A stretch of DNA of 64,000 nt from an uncultured Verrucomicrobia subdivision 3 bacterium (lineage in GTDB: Bacteria; Verrucomicrobiota; Verrucomicrobiia; Limisphaerales; DASXHY01): contig CALBZA010000029.1 in the NCBI GenBank assembly GCA_937890005.1, forward strand, positions 1-64,000. Reading direction: 5' to 3'. The position numbers and the translations under genes are program-made. The notes beneath the pieces are model-generated. The model was not told the DNA's origin. It did not search any database and saw only the letters and a list, made by a program, of their open reading frames with translations. Position 1 is the stretch's first letter, and each line of letters opens with the position of its first letter. This document shows positions 57,114 through 64,000 of this stretch, piece after piece.

Positions 57114-57449
57114 ATGGACAAATCACACGAAGCCGCTAGAGTCCCGCGCACCGATATGAAGAGCAATTTATTCAAGAACATCCTTGAGTGGGTTATTGCC
57201 ACCGGGGTGCTGCTTTCGATCATCTTCTTCGTTCAATACTTCAACCGGACCAAGGAACTGCGAAGCCTGCAATTTCAGGTCGGTCAGGTTCAACAGAATC
57301 GCCAGATTCTCAATATGCTCCTGCTGGAGACCGCGGAATACAACAAACAGAGGCCCGATGCGAATCTCACCCGTTTGCTGGAGAGCGTGAAGGCTCCGGC
57401 CGCAGCCAATTCCGCCAACTCAAATCCCGCTCCGAAATCTGCCCAATAA
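57114..57449 (+). CDS. small membrane protein, unknown function
   Basis: 111 aa. One membrane helix (WVIATGVLLSIIFFVQYF) after a basic N-terminus, then a coiled-coil-like segment (KELRSLQFQVGQVQQNRQIL) and an Ala/Ser/Pro tail. GGGGAAA precedes the ATG. The next gene encodes a protein of similar layout 11 nt downstream; the two probably form a unit. Confidence 0.7.
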   Translation: MDKSHEAARVPRTDMKSNLFKNILEWVIATGVLLSIIFFVQYFNRTKELRSLQFQVGQVQQNRQILNMLLLETAEYNKQRPDANLTRLLESVKAPAAANSANSNPAPKSAQ

Positions 57450-57460
57450 TTTGCAAGCGT

Positions 57461-57841
57461 ATGGAACAGCCCACCCATTCTCCTGAATCTGCCGATCTGA
57501 AACAGCAACTGGCCGATCTCCGTCGCCAGACCGCGTGGCTTTATCTCGGACTTGCAGTCCTCAGCCTCACCGTGGCCGGATTCATCGGTGTGCAAGCGCG
57601 ACGTGCGGCCAAAGATCTGGATCTCATCCGCCCCGCATCGATGCAGGCCGTCGAGACCTATCGGAAGGAAGAGCCGCTCGTCAAAAATTTCGTCGGTCAA
57701 CTGGAGGCCTATGCCCGTTCGTCGAATCCGGATTACAACCAACGGGTTTTCAGCCGTTATGCAAACTGGGCCAAAGGCACTCCCGCACCTGCCGCTCCGA
57801 CCTCGGTGACGCCGGGATCAAGCGCTCCGCCAGCCCGGTAA
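57461..57841 (+). CDS. small membrane protein, unknown function
   Basis: 126 aa from the ATG at 57461. A short helical N-terminus (SADLKQQLADLRRQTAWL), one membrane helix (YLGLAVLSLTVAGFIGVQA), a soluble helical part (QAVETYRKEEPLVKNFVGQL) and a Pro/Ala-rich tail. Similar topology to the preceding gene. No recognised family. Confidence 0.7.
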   Translation: MEQPTHSPESADLKQQLADLRRQTAWLYLGLAVLSLTVAGFIGVQARRAAKDLDLIRPASMQAVETYRKEEPLVKNFVGQLEAYARSSNPDYNQRVFSRYANWAKGTPAPAAPTSVTPGSSAPPAR

Positions 57842-57846
57842 ATTTT

Positions 57847-58260
57847 TCAAACTTTCCCCTCCTGTTCCGCCACCGTCAGCCTCACTCCGCAGGCGGAACA
57901 GAAGTTTGCATTCGGAGGACACACCTCACCGCATCCCGGACAGTCCAGGTGCGCTTCCTTGTGCTTGTGATGAATCATCAGGTTCCGAATGTACGGAATC
58001 CAGGTGAACGCATAGGCAAAAATGAAAACCGAATCGCGCTGACGCAGCGAGTAGATCAGAAGCAGGATTGACCCTGTCAGGCTCAACCACCAGAACGCCG
58101 TCGGCACCACCACCCGTTTCTTTTTCTCGGTGGCATACCACTGGACGAAGAATCGCGAGAAGAACACTGCGTTCCCGATCCAGCCGAGCACCTTCCACGC
58201 GCTCCACTCGATTCCCAGGAACCTCCCGTCATGCCAGATCAGATCTGAAAGCCAGTCCAT
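57847..58260 (-). CDS. LAB_N-domain membrane protein with C-terminal zinc ribbon
   Basis: 137 aa. Residues 1-95 match the lipid-A-disaccharide-synthase N-terminal (LAB_N) domain found as a stand-alone PQ-loop-like membrane protein: GWIGNAVFFSRFFVQW, FWWLSLTGSILLLIYSL, FIFAYAFTWIPYIRNLMI. The last 40 residues carry two CXXC pairs (CPGCGEVCPPNANFCSACG), a zinc-ribbon extension not typical for the family. Glycolipid-related function is only suggested by the domain name. Confidence 0.8.
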   Translation of the reverse strand: MDWLSDLIWHDGRFLGIEWSAWKVLGWIGNAVFFSRFFVQWYATEKKKRVVVPTAFWWLSLTGSILLLIYSLRQRDSVFIFAYAFTWIPYIRNLMIHHKHKEAHLDCPGCGEVCPPNANFCSACGVRLTVAEQEGKV

Positions 58261-58497
58261 ATCAATCCGCGGAGCTTAGGGAATCACCCGTCGCAGCGCG
58301 AAGAAATTGTTCAATCGATTCTCATGTTCGTGGTCCTTCGTCATCGCAATCAATTTTCATTCGAATCGAGAACGAACGACGATGACGAACGGCGGCTTTC
58401 TTGAGTGCCCCGGAAATTTCTCTTGGCAATCCCGCCCCGCTCTCCTAAAACGAACGCGCTCTTTGAAAACGGTGAGCGAACGCTCATCAGTTACACA
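58261..58497. other. spacer upstream of the riboswitch
   Basis: No gene seen. It should contain the plus-strand promoter of the B12-controlled operon. A GAGCGAACGCTC palindrome lies at about 58474-58485. Confidence 0.35.
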
Positions 58498-58636
58498 GCC
58501 AGGTGCAGGGAACCCCGTGAGATTCGGGGACGGTTGCGCCACTGTAACGGGTTACAGACTCCCATCAGCCACTGATCTTCAGAGAATCGGGAAGGCGGGA
58601 GCGAGGTTAAACCCGAAGTCAGGATATCGACCTGGT
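58498..58636 (+). promoter_or_regulatory. cobalamin riboswitch aptamer
   Basis: Contains the conserved cobalamin-riboswitch core in order: CAGGTGCAGGGAACCCCGTG, GATTCGGGGACGGTTGCGCC, GCCACTGTAACGGG, GGGAAGGCGGGAGCGAGG and GAAGTCAGGATATCGACC. The outer P1 helix pairs CCAGGT (58499-58504) with ACCTGG (58630-58635). It lies on the strand of, and upstream of, the five-gene operon, whose last gene is BtuF-like. Confidence 0.93.
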
Positions 58637-58811
58637 TGTGCTCGTCCGGCGGTGAAGAAGGATGATAGCGGATCGTTGATGGTGAAAATGAAACTCGCAA
58701 GAACCATCAGCAATCAGCTTTCAACCCTTCGATTCTTCCGCCACTTCTCCGACAAAGAGAAGGATGAGGCCAGACCTGATTCGCCCGGGGCGAACCAGGA
58801 TTCGTTGAATG

Positions 58812-58849
58812 CCTTCATTCTCCGTTTTGCCGGGGGTTGAAGGTTTTTT
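58812..58849 (+). terminator. riboswitch expression-platform terminator
   Basis: CCTTCA (58812-58817) pairs with TGAAGG (58838-58843), followed by six T residues. It lies about 175 nt after the aptamer and about 90 nt before the first start codon, so B12 binding would be expected to favour termination. Confidence 0.65.
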
Positions 58850-58941
58850 GTTTATCGTCCCCATCCTTCTCTCCCGCGCTGGTCTCTCTGAAACCGAAAT
58901 CTCCGCCTTCAATCAGGCGGAACTCAGAAAGAAAGATCAGC

Positions 58942-59625
58942 ATGAAATCAATTCGTTCCGTGTGGCTGGCCATTGCCAGCCTGTCCGCAGTTTCCAGTTA
59001 CACCCCCACACTCAGCGCCGCGTCCTTCGATGACATTCAGTTCTGGGTTGGCTCGGGCGAAAACCGTGCCGCGCTTGTCATCGATTGGAACGATGGCAAA
59101 TCATCCGAATCCCTCGTCTGGGGTTATCGCTGGGATGGCACCGCCAATGGCCTCGACATGCTTCAGGCCGTCATCAGCGCTGATCCCCGCCTTTACGGTC
59201 ATTTCGGCAGCTACGTCTGGGGAACCGCCATTCAAGGACTTGGCTACGATCTGAACGGAAATGGCTTTTCCGTTTCGCCTTCACTGACCTTCGATGCCGG
59301 CGGACTCGCCTTCACAACAAGTCCGGACGATCTCCGCACCGCCTCTGATGCCGCGGATCATTACATCGAAGGCTGGGATTACGGGTTCTGGGCGTATTAC
59401 AACAAATCCAGTGCCGATGAAGCCTGGACGTCCGCGCTGATCGGCGCTGAGTTTCGCGCTCTGTCAGATGGCGTTTGGGATGGCTACAGCTTCGCGCCGG
59501 AATTCTCGGGTCCCGAACCAGGCGAACCTTTCGCCGCGCCAATCCCGGAGCCCACAATCTTCGCAATGACATTCCTTGGCGCGGGAATTGTCCTGTTCCG
59601 CCGTGTCCGCGCAAACCGTGATTGA
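58942..59625 (+). CDS. exported PEP-CTERM protein, first gene of B12-controlled operon
   Basis: 227 aa from the ATG at 58942 (MKSIRSVWLAIASLSAVSSY signal peptide). The body has a compact all-beta look (DIQFWVGSGENRAALVIDWN, SLVWGYRWDGTANGLDML, ADPRLYGHFGSY), a family I associate with B12-regulated surface proteins, though without certainty. The C-terminus IPEPTIFAMTFLGAGIVLF, then RRVR, is a PEP-CTERM sorting signal: the protein is exported, processed by an exosortase and kept at or released from the cell surface. The earlier start at 58837 is rejected because it precedes the terminator. Confidence 0.85.
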   Translation: MKSIRSVWLAIASLSAVSSYTPTLSAASFDDIQFWVGSGENRAALVIDWNDGKSSESLVWGYRWDGTANGLDMLQAVISADPRLYGHFGSYVWGTAIQGLGYDLNGNGFSVSPSLTFDAGGLAFTTSPDDLRTASDAADHYIEGWDYGFWAYYNKSSADEAWTSALIGAEFRALSDGVWDGYSFAPEFSGPEPGEPFAAPIPEPTIFAMTFLGAGIVLFRRVRANRD

Positions 59626-59680
59626 TTCAATCTGGCTGGCGGTGAACAAACCTTCATCGTCAGCCGAACGAAACTGTTTC

Positions 59681-61180
59681 ATGCATTGTTTCAAGAAACA
59701 TTGGAATGCACTTCCGGGAATGATCTTTCTGGCGGTGACAGCCCTTGCGCTTGCGACCGGTTCAACTGTCCGCGCCGGATCGTTTGCAGCGCAGGTGATA
59801 AGCGCCCAGGGTCCTTTCGGTCCGTCGCTTTACAATGACCCGGCCAGCATCCTCGGCGCTCCCGCCACGAATTATTTCGATTCCGCTTCGGCTCCGATAA
59901 CACGGGTCAAACTGAACGAGCCGGTCTGGGGCCAGAACGTTTCCGACGGCGTGAGCAACAAACTGATTCTGACACTGAACTCCGGAAGTTTTGTCATCGT
60001 TGGATTCGACGAACCGATCACGAATCATCCCGCCAATCCTTACGGGATCGACTTCCTTGTGTTCGGAAACACGTTTTACGTCGCGAGCACGTTTGGCGAT
60101 GCCGCGAACTTGAACACGACAACGATGTTCGGGATGGCCTTCGAAGAACCGGTGCTGGTGTCTGTGAGTCCGGGCTTCACCGGCCAGCCCGGTGAAGATC
60201 CCGACGATCCCGCAACCTGGCCGTGGTATCGCTATGACAACGGGCCCTTCGGCGATGGGATATTTCCCACTCACGCATATCGATGGAACCGCGACGAAGC
60301 GGGATGGACCGAGCAGCTCATGGACTTCACGAAACCGGTCAATCCTGCATTCGAAAGCGTGTTCGCAGCCGGCGGCATTTCCGTTGCGGATGCGATCGAT
60401 CTTTACACCGGATCGGGCGGCGGAGCGGGATTCGATCTCACACCGTCCGGTTTCGACTCGGTGCGGTATGTGAAGATTGAAGCGACGGAAGAATTCAGCA
60501 GTGGTGAGATCGATGCGATTTCCATTGTCCGAAGAATGACCTTGGGCGACACGCTGAGTGTTTCGCCGTTGAACATCGCCAACAACAATGCCCGCCTGTT
60601 TTTCCAGGAACTGGACGCGCCGGATCGAACCGCTGTGTCAGTCAGCTTCACCGAATTAAGCGACCTCGCGCAGGTCACTGCGACGGATTTTTCGGCCGAA
60701 GCGATGACGAATGTTGTTGGAAACGTGTTGAACTCCGTCGAACTCATTCTCACAAATCTCCTGCATTCGGATCCGATCGCTTTCACAGCCGATGTTGCGA
60801 TCGGAACAGGCGCCGGTTATAGCGGCACTGGCGGCGATCTCCGATTGTTTCAATGGAATGACAGCATTTGGAAATCGATTCCATTCACATACAACCCGAC
60901 ATCCCGATCCGTCATTGCGGGCGGCGTCACGAACCTGGGTGCGTTTGCTCTGGTTCAGCTGGTCGCGCCGGCCATGACGATTTCCCGAACCGCAACCGGA
61001 TTTCGTTTTGAATTCGATGTCGTGCCCAACCTCCTGCATACGCTGGAACGCTCGACGAACCTGATCCACTGGACTGCGATCACGAACTCCACTCCGCTGA
61101 CATCCGGCTTGGTTTCCTTTGAGGATGACACGGCTCCGGAACCGCAGGCGTTTTATCGTTTAAGGCTCACGATCGACTGA
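59681..61180 (+). CDS. secreted surface protein in B12-controlled operon
   Basis: 499 aa from the ATG at 59681 (signal MIFLAVTALALATGSTVRAG after a basic start). The N-terminal 270 residues contain LILTLNSGSFVIVGFDEPI, NPYGIDFLVFGNTFY and FDSVRYVKIEA, a beta-sandwich-like pattern seen in uncharacterised planctomycete and verrucomicrobial surface proteins. The last 80 residues (HTLERSTNLIHWTAITNS...FYRLRLTID) match the terminal domain of the two beta-strand repeat proteins at 8805 and 16258. Starts 55 nt after the PEP-CTERM gene; its stop overlaps the next start. Role in cobalamin capture is inference from operon and riboswitch. Confidence 0.82.
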   Translation: MHCFKKHWNALPGMIFLAVTALALATGSTVRAGSFAAQVISAQGPFGPSLYNDPASILGAPATNYFDSASAPITRVKLNEPVWGQNVSDGVSNKLILTLNSGSFVIVGFDEPITNHPANPYGIDFLVFGNTFYVASTFGDAANLNTTTMFGMAFEEPVLVSVSPGFTGQPGEDPDDPATWPWYRYDNGPFGDGIFPTHAYRWNRDEAGWTEQLMDFTKPVNPAFESVFAAGGISVADAIDLYTGSGGGAGFDLTPSGFDSVRYVKIEATEEFSSGEIDAISIVRRMTLGDTLSVSPLNIANNNARLFFQELDAPDRTAVSVSFTELSDLAQVTATDFSAEAMTNVVGNVLNSVELILTNLLHSDPIAFTADVAIGTGAGYSGTGGDLRLFQWNDSIWKSIPFTYNPTSRSVIAGGVTNLGAFALVQLVAPAMTISRTATGFRFEFDVVPNLLHTLERSTNLIHWTAITNSTPLTSGLVSFEDDTAPEPQAFYRLRLTID

Positions 61181-62004
61181 TGAGTGTCACATTGAAAAAA
61201 CCAACTGCGTTTCGGAACGGAAACGCGCGCCGCGCGATTGCAGCACGGCGCCGCCATTCGTCTGACGCAGCGCACGCATTCGGTTTCACGCTCATCGAGT
61301 TGCTGGTGGTGATCGCCATTATCGCGATTATTGCGGCGCTTCTGCTACCCGCTCTGGCGAATTCGAAACTCGCCGCCAAACGCATTCATTGCCTGAACAA
61401 TTTGAAGCAGATGGGCGTTGCCGCCCGCATGTATGTCGATGATCAGCGCGATTTTTATCCCGTGGCCTATTACACGGATTTCGTGAACGGCGCGACGCAT
61501 CACGTGGCGTGGGATCTCACGACGATCAAAGGTCCGACGGATCAGGTTGTGCCCGGACTGCTCTGGCAGCATCAAGGCAACACGGCGATTCAACAATGTC
61601 CGTCGTTCAACGGCGCAGCCAACTGGTTGAACGATCCCTACACCGGTTACAACTACAACACGAGCTACATCGGACACGGTCAGGGCGAAGACATTCCGGA
61701 GCCGGCAAAGGCCGCGAGTGTGAAGCACCCGGTGGCCACGGTGTTGTTTGGGGACGGCCAGTATGTCGCCGGGGCAAACAAGTTCATGCGTGCACCATGG
61801 GCGAATCCCGGCGACGTCAGTTTCGGAAGCCGTTGGTCCGGCACGCAGGGATTCCGTCACCAGAAGCGAAGCAACGCGGCGTTCTGCGACGGTCACGTGG
61901 AGTCGATGTCGCAGCGTTACACGACCAATGCGAACGGCAGCAGCAAGGTGGCGGCGGGCACGGGATTTCTCTCCGCCGACAATTCGCTCTATGACCTCGA
62001 GTGA
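61180..62004 (+). CDS. pseudopilin-like protein with H-X9-DG C-terminal motif
   Basis: 274 aa. After a basic leader, FGFTLIELLVVIAIIAIIAA is a prepilin N-methylation/processing site with its hydrophobic helix. The C-terminal part has FRHQKRSNAAFCDGHVESM, the H-X9-DG motif of a pseudopilin-like family abundant in Verrucomicrobia and Planctomycetes. It is translationally coupled to the upstream gene (TGATG overlap) and to the next (GTGA overlap). Probably assembled by a type II-like machinery; its link to B12 is unusual. Confidence 0.88.
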   Translation: MSVTLKKPTAFRNGNARRAIAARRRHSSDAAHAFGFTLIELLVVIAIIAIIAALLLPALANSKLAAKRIHCLNNLKQMGVAARMYVDDQRDFYPVAYYTDFVNGATHHVAWDLTTIKGPTDQVVPGLLWQHQGNTAIQQCPSFNGAANWLNDPYTGYNYNTSYIGHGQGEDIPEPAKAASVKHPVATVLFGDGQYVAGANKFMRAPWANPGDVSFGSRWSGTQGFRHQKRSNAAFCDGHVESMSQRYTTNANGSSKVAAGTGFLSADNSLYDLE

Positions 62005-62390
62005 CACACAGGATGAACCGGGAGCCTGAACCGCACGATCCTGCACGATGCCCGCTCTGCGGCGGCCCGAACAACTGCCAGCTTTGCACCTCGGCCGCCT
62101 ACAAAGGTCCCTGTTGGTGCGCAAAAGTGCAGATTCCGGAAGCCCTGATCGCGCAAGTTCCCGCTGTATTGCGCAACCGAAGTTGCATCTGTGAACGGTG
62201 CGTGAAGGCATTCCAAGGCAAAAGGGTTGCTTCCGACGCCCGCCAGGAAAAGTTATTACCCGGCGATTTCTACTTTGATTTGGGCGGCCTGATGGTTTTC
62301 ACTAGCGCCTACCACTTACGCCGCGGTTACTGCTGCAACAGCGGCTGTCGTCATTGTCCGTATCGCAGCACGGGGAAGGGTATTGGATGA
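62001..62390 (+). CDS. cysteine-rich CWC / DUF5522 fusion protein
   Basis: 129 aa starting at a GTG in a 4-nt overlap with the upstream stop; an ATG at 62013 is an alternative. The N-terminal half CPLCGGPNNCQLCTS, then PCWCAKVQIPEALI, is the Cys-rich CWC domain. The C-terminal half GDFYFDLGGLMVFTSAYHLR followed by GYCCNSGCRHCPY matches DUF5522. Thirteen cysteines suggest metal (Zn or Fe-S) binding. Both domains are small and uncharacterised; they also occur as separate proteins. Confidence 0.82.
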   Translation: MTHRMNREPEPHDPARCPLCGGPNNCQLCTSAAYKGPCWCAKVQIPEALIAQVPAVLRNRSCICERCVKAFQGKRVASDARQEKLLPGDFYFDLGGLMVFTSAYHLRRGYCCNSGCRHCPYRSTGKGIG

Positions 62391-63169
62391 TGGATTGTCT
62401 GCAACGGATCGTCTGCCTGTCAGCGGAGGCCGCTGACTGGCTTTGTAGAATCGGAGTGTGGGATCGCGTCGTGGGAACGACAGCGTTCTTTGCACAGCCG
62501 CCCGACATTGCCCCCAAGCCGCGCGTCAGCGGGTTCAGCTCCGGAAACATCGAGGAAATCATCGCGCTTCGACCCGACCTGGTAATCACCTTTTCCGACG
62601 TCCAGGCAACCATTGCCGCCGAGTTGATCCGGCGCGGCATCCAGGTGCTCGCGACCAACCAGCGTTCGCTCGCCGAAACAGAAGCCACACTCGCCCAGCT
62701 CGCCCGCATCGTCGGCCGCGAAGCGGAAGCTGAACCGCTGCTGCTGCGATTTCGCACCAGTCTTGCAGCACAGGATCCCCTGCCCGATTCGCCGCGCGTT
62801 TACTTTGAAGAATGGCCCGATCCGATGGTGGCGGGAATCGGCTGGGTGAGCGAATTGATCGAACGCGCGGGCGGCCGTGATGTGTTCGCTCATCTCAGAA
62901 CGAAACGTTCTGTTTCGGAACGAATGATCCAGCCGGATGACGTGCGCCAGGCCGATCCCGAAATCATCCTCGTTTCGTGGTGCGGCAAGCCGGCGAACTT
63001 CGAAACGATCACATCGCGCCCCGGCTGGAGCCGCATCACCGCCGTCCGCACCCGGCGGCTCATGGAGATCCCCTCGGAAGACATTCTTCAACCCGGGTTC
63101 CGGCTCGTCTATGGATACGAACGGATTCGCGCGCTGCTGCTCAATTCCGTGATGGCACAGGGAGTGTGA
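62387..63169 (+). CDS. BtuF-like cobalamin-binding protein without signal peptide
   Basis: 260 aa from the ATG at 62387, which overlaps the upstream stop by 4 nt (ATGA). It matches the class III periplasmic binding fold of BtuF: RIVCLSAEAADWLCRIGVWD, VVGTTAF, SGFSSGNIEEIIALRPDLVI, a long linking helix (TEATLAQLARIVGREAEAEP), then FEEWPDPMVAGIGWVSELI, GGRDVF and PEIILVSWCGKP. BtuF-type proteins bind corrinoids for an ABC importer. There is no Sec signal, lipobox or other export signal, so it may act in the cytoplasm. No btuC, btuD or btuB is in the window. Confidence 0.88.
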   Translation: MMDCLQRIVCLSAEAADWLCRIGVWDRVVGTTAFFAQPPDIAPKPRVSGFSSGNIEEIIALRPDLVITFSDVQATIAAELIRRGIQVLATNQRSLAETEATLAQLARIVGREAEAEPLLLRFRTSLAAQDPLPDSPRVYFEEWPDPMVAGIGWVSELIERAGGRDVFAHLRTKRSVSERMIQPDDVRQADPEIILVSWCGKPANFETITSRPGWSRITAVRTRRLMEIPSEDILQPGFRLVYGYERIRALLLNSVMAQGV

Positions 63170-63253
63170 TTTGAATGCGGATTTTGATCGCGGATTGCGG
63201 ATTTTGGGGACGGTGCTGAAGCACACCGAATAATCCCGAGCTCACTTCAATGG

Positions 63254-64000
63254 TTAATGCGCGAGGCGCGAGGTCATGGCGTAGATGATCAGCAGCAGGA
63301 GAATGACTCCGAGGCCGAAGAAGAAATAGCCGAACGATCGCGCGATGCTCTTCCAGTTTTCCCACTCGTCCTTCACGCGATAGGTGTCGAGCCGGCCTTC
63401 AGCGACCAGCCGGTCGTACCAGCGTTTCCGCTCGTGCAACATTTCCGCTTTCGACACCCGGCCGGAGAAAATCACGGTGTCCATCGGGAACTTCTCAATC
63501 CGGAAATGCGTATTGAAGAAGTGAATTGAGAAGATGAATCCAGCCGCCAGCAGCGCTTCATCCGAATGAATGATCAGTGCAACGTTGATGATCCAGCCCG
63601 GCAGGAATCGCGTAAAGAATTCCGGGAACCACAGGATCATGCCCGACGACCCGATGATGAACACGCCCCAGAACACGGCGAAGTAATCGAACTTCTCCCA
63701 ATACGTCCAGCGGTCGAACTGCGGCTTTTCTCCCTTGCCGAAGAACCATTTGTTGTGCGCGACGAAATCCCTCCAGTCCTGCCAGGTTGGAACCATCGAA
63801 TCCGGTCCGAATAGAATTCCGAACAACCGTTTGGGCTGGAGCTTTCCGGTTTCGGGATCGCGCAGTTTTCCGCGTCCTTTCCATGCTTTGCCGATGAGAG
63901 ATGCGACGTGCAGTCCGAAATAGAGGAACGTGATCACCGCACCGAATCGATGCAGCGTCCGCGCTGTTTCCGCTCCACCGATCACTTCGAACAAGGCTTT
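63254..64000 (-). CDS. cytochrome b-type membrane subunit, 5' end beyond the window
   Basis: At least 248 residues, open through the right edge. Membrane helices: TLHRFGAVITFLYFGLHVAS, FAVFWGVFIIGSSGMILWF, IHSDEALLAAGFIFSIHFF and FFFGLGVILLLLIIYAM. Several histidines within helices (LHRFG, FGLHVAS, IHSDE, SIHFFNTHF) are the likely haem ligands of a di-haem cytochrome b561/formate-dehydrogenase-gamma-like protein. A soluble loop with QPKRLFGILFGPDSMVPTWQ lies between helices. It probably passes electrons between quinone and a multihaem cytochrome encoded to the right. Confidence 0.82.
   Translation of the reverse strand, partial: KALFEVIGGAETARTLHRFGAVITFLYFGLHVASLIGKAWKGRGKLRDPETGKLQPKRLFGILFGPDSMVPTWQDWRDFVAHNKWFFGKGEKPQFDRWTYWEKFDYFAVFWGVFIIGSSGMILWFPEFFTRFLPGWIINVALIIHSDEALLAAGFIFSIHFFNTHFRIEKFPMDTVIFSGRVSKAEMLHERKRWYDRLVAEGRLDTYRVKDEWENWKSIARSFGYFFFGLGVILLLLIIYAMTSRLAH

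Overview
The window reads as a chromosomal segment from a member of the Verrucomicrobiota, probably the Pedosphaera/Limisphaerales side of the phylum. The basis is the combination of very large autotransporter-type beta-strand repeat proteins, a PEP-CTERM protein, an H-X9-DG pseudopilin-like protein, a PVC-type EF-Tu switch I, and many short simple repeats between genes (for example CCTTCGCG, TTCACGCC, GCGGATT and AAACTGAA units). The phylum call is inference from gene content; no rRNA gene is present.

Left end (1-5650): a minus-strand CRISPR type V locus. A 1403-aa Cas12b-like effector with all three RuvC motifs is preceded by a small unknown ORF and followed 18 nt later by the first 26 codons of a gene cut by the window edge, possibly cas4/cas1. 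Upstream lies a frameshifted, truncated second copy of a cas12b-like 5' end. No CRISPR array is visible.

5650-8680: plus-strand cofactor genes nadC, birA and coaX, separated by repeat-rich spacers. 8800-24000: a minus-strand block for secreted polysaccharide-active proteins, consisting of a propeller-type sensor kinase, its NarL-type regulator, a 1279-aa beta-strand repeat protein, a pectate-lyase-like protein, and a 1975-aa protein fusing a paralogous lyase domain to beta-strand repeats. 24097-26145: a 682-aa protein of unknown function.

26230-43340: the minus-strand transcription/translation core, in transcription order tRNA-Thr, tuf, tRNA-Trp, tRNA-Ser, secE, nusG, rplK, rplA, rplJ, rplL, rpoB, rpoC, rpsL, rpsG, fusA, with recognisable promoters and intrinsic terminators. 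43470-57850: mixed housekeeping and accessory genes, including rnhC, mutY, a glucose-dehydrogenase-like SDR, a Tat-exported superoxide dismutase, a CBS protein, queD, a luxC/luxE-type fatty-acid reductase pair, a DPM1-like glycosyltransferase and infA.

57847-63170: a LAB_N membrane protein, then a cobalamin riboswitch with its own terminator in front of a five-gene plus-strand operon: a PEP-CTERM protein, a secreted surface protein, a pseudopilin-like protein, a Cys-rich CWC/DUF5522 protein and a BtuF-like protein without a signal peptide. The last four genes overlap or nearly abut. The right edge cuts a minus-strand cytochrome b gene. The two most unusual parts are the Cas12b-like locus and the B12-controlled surface-protein operon.
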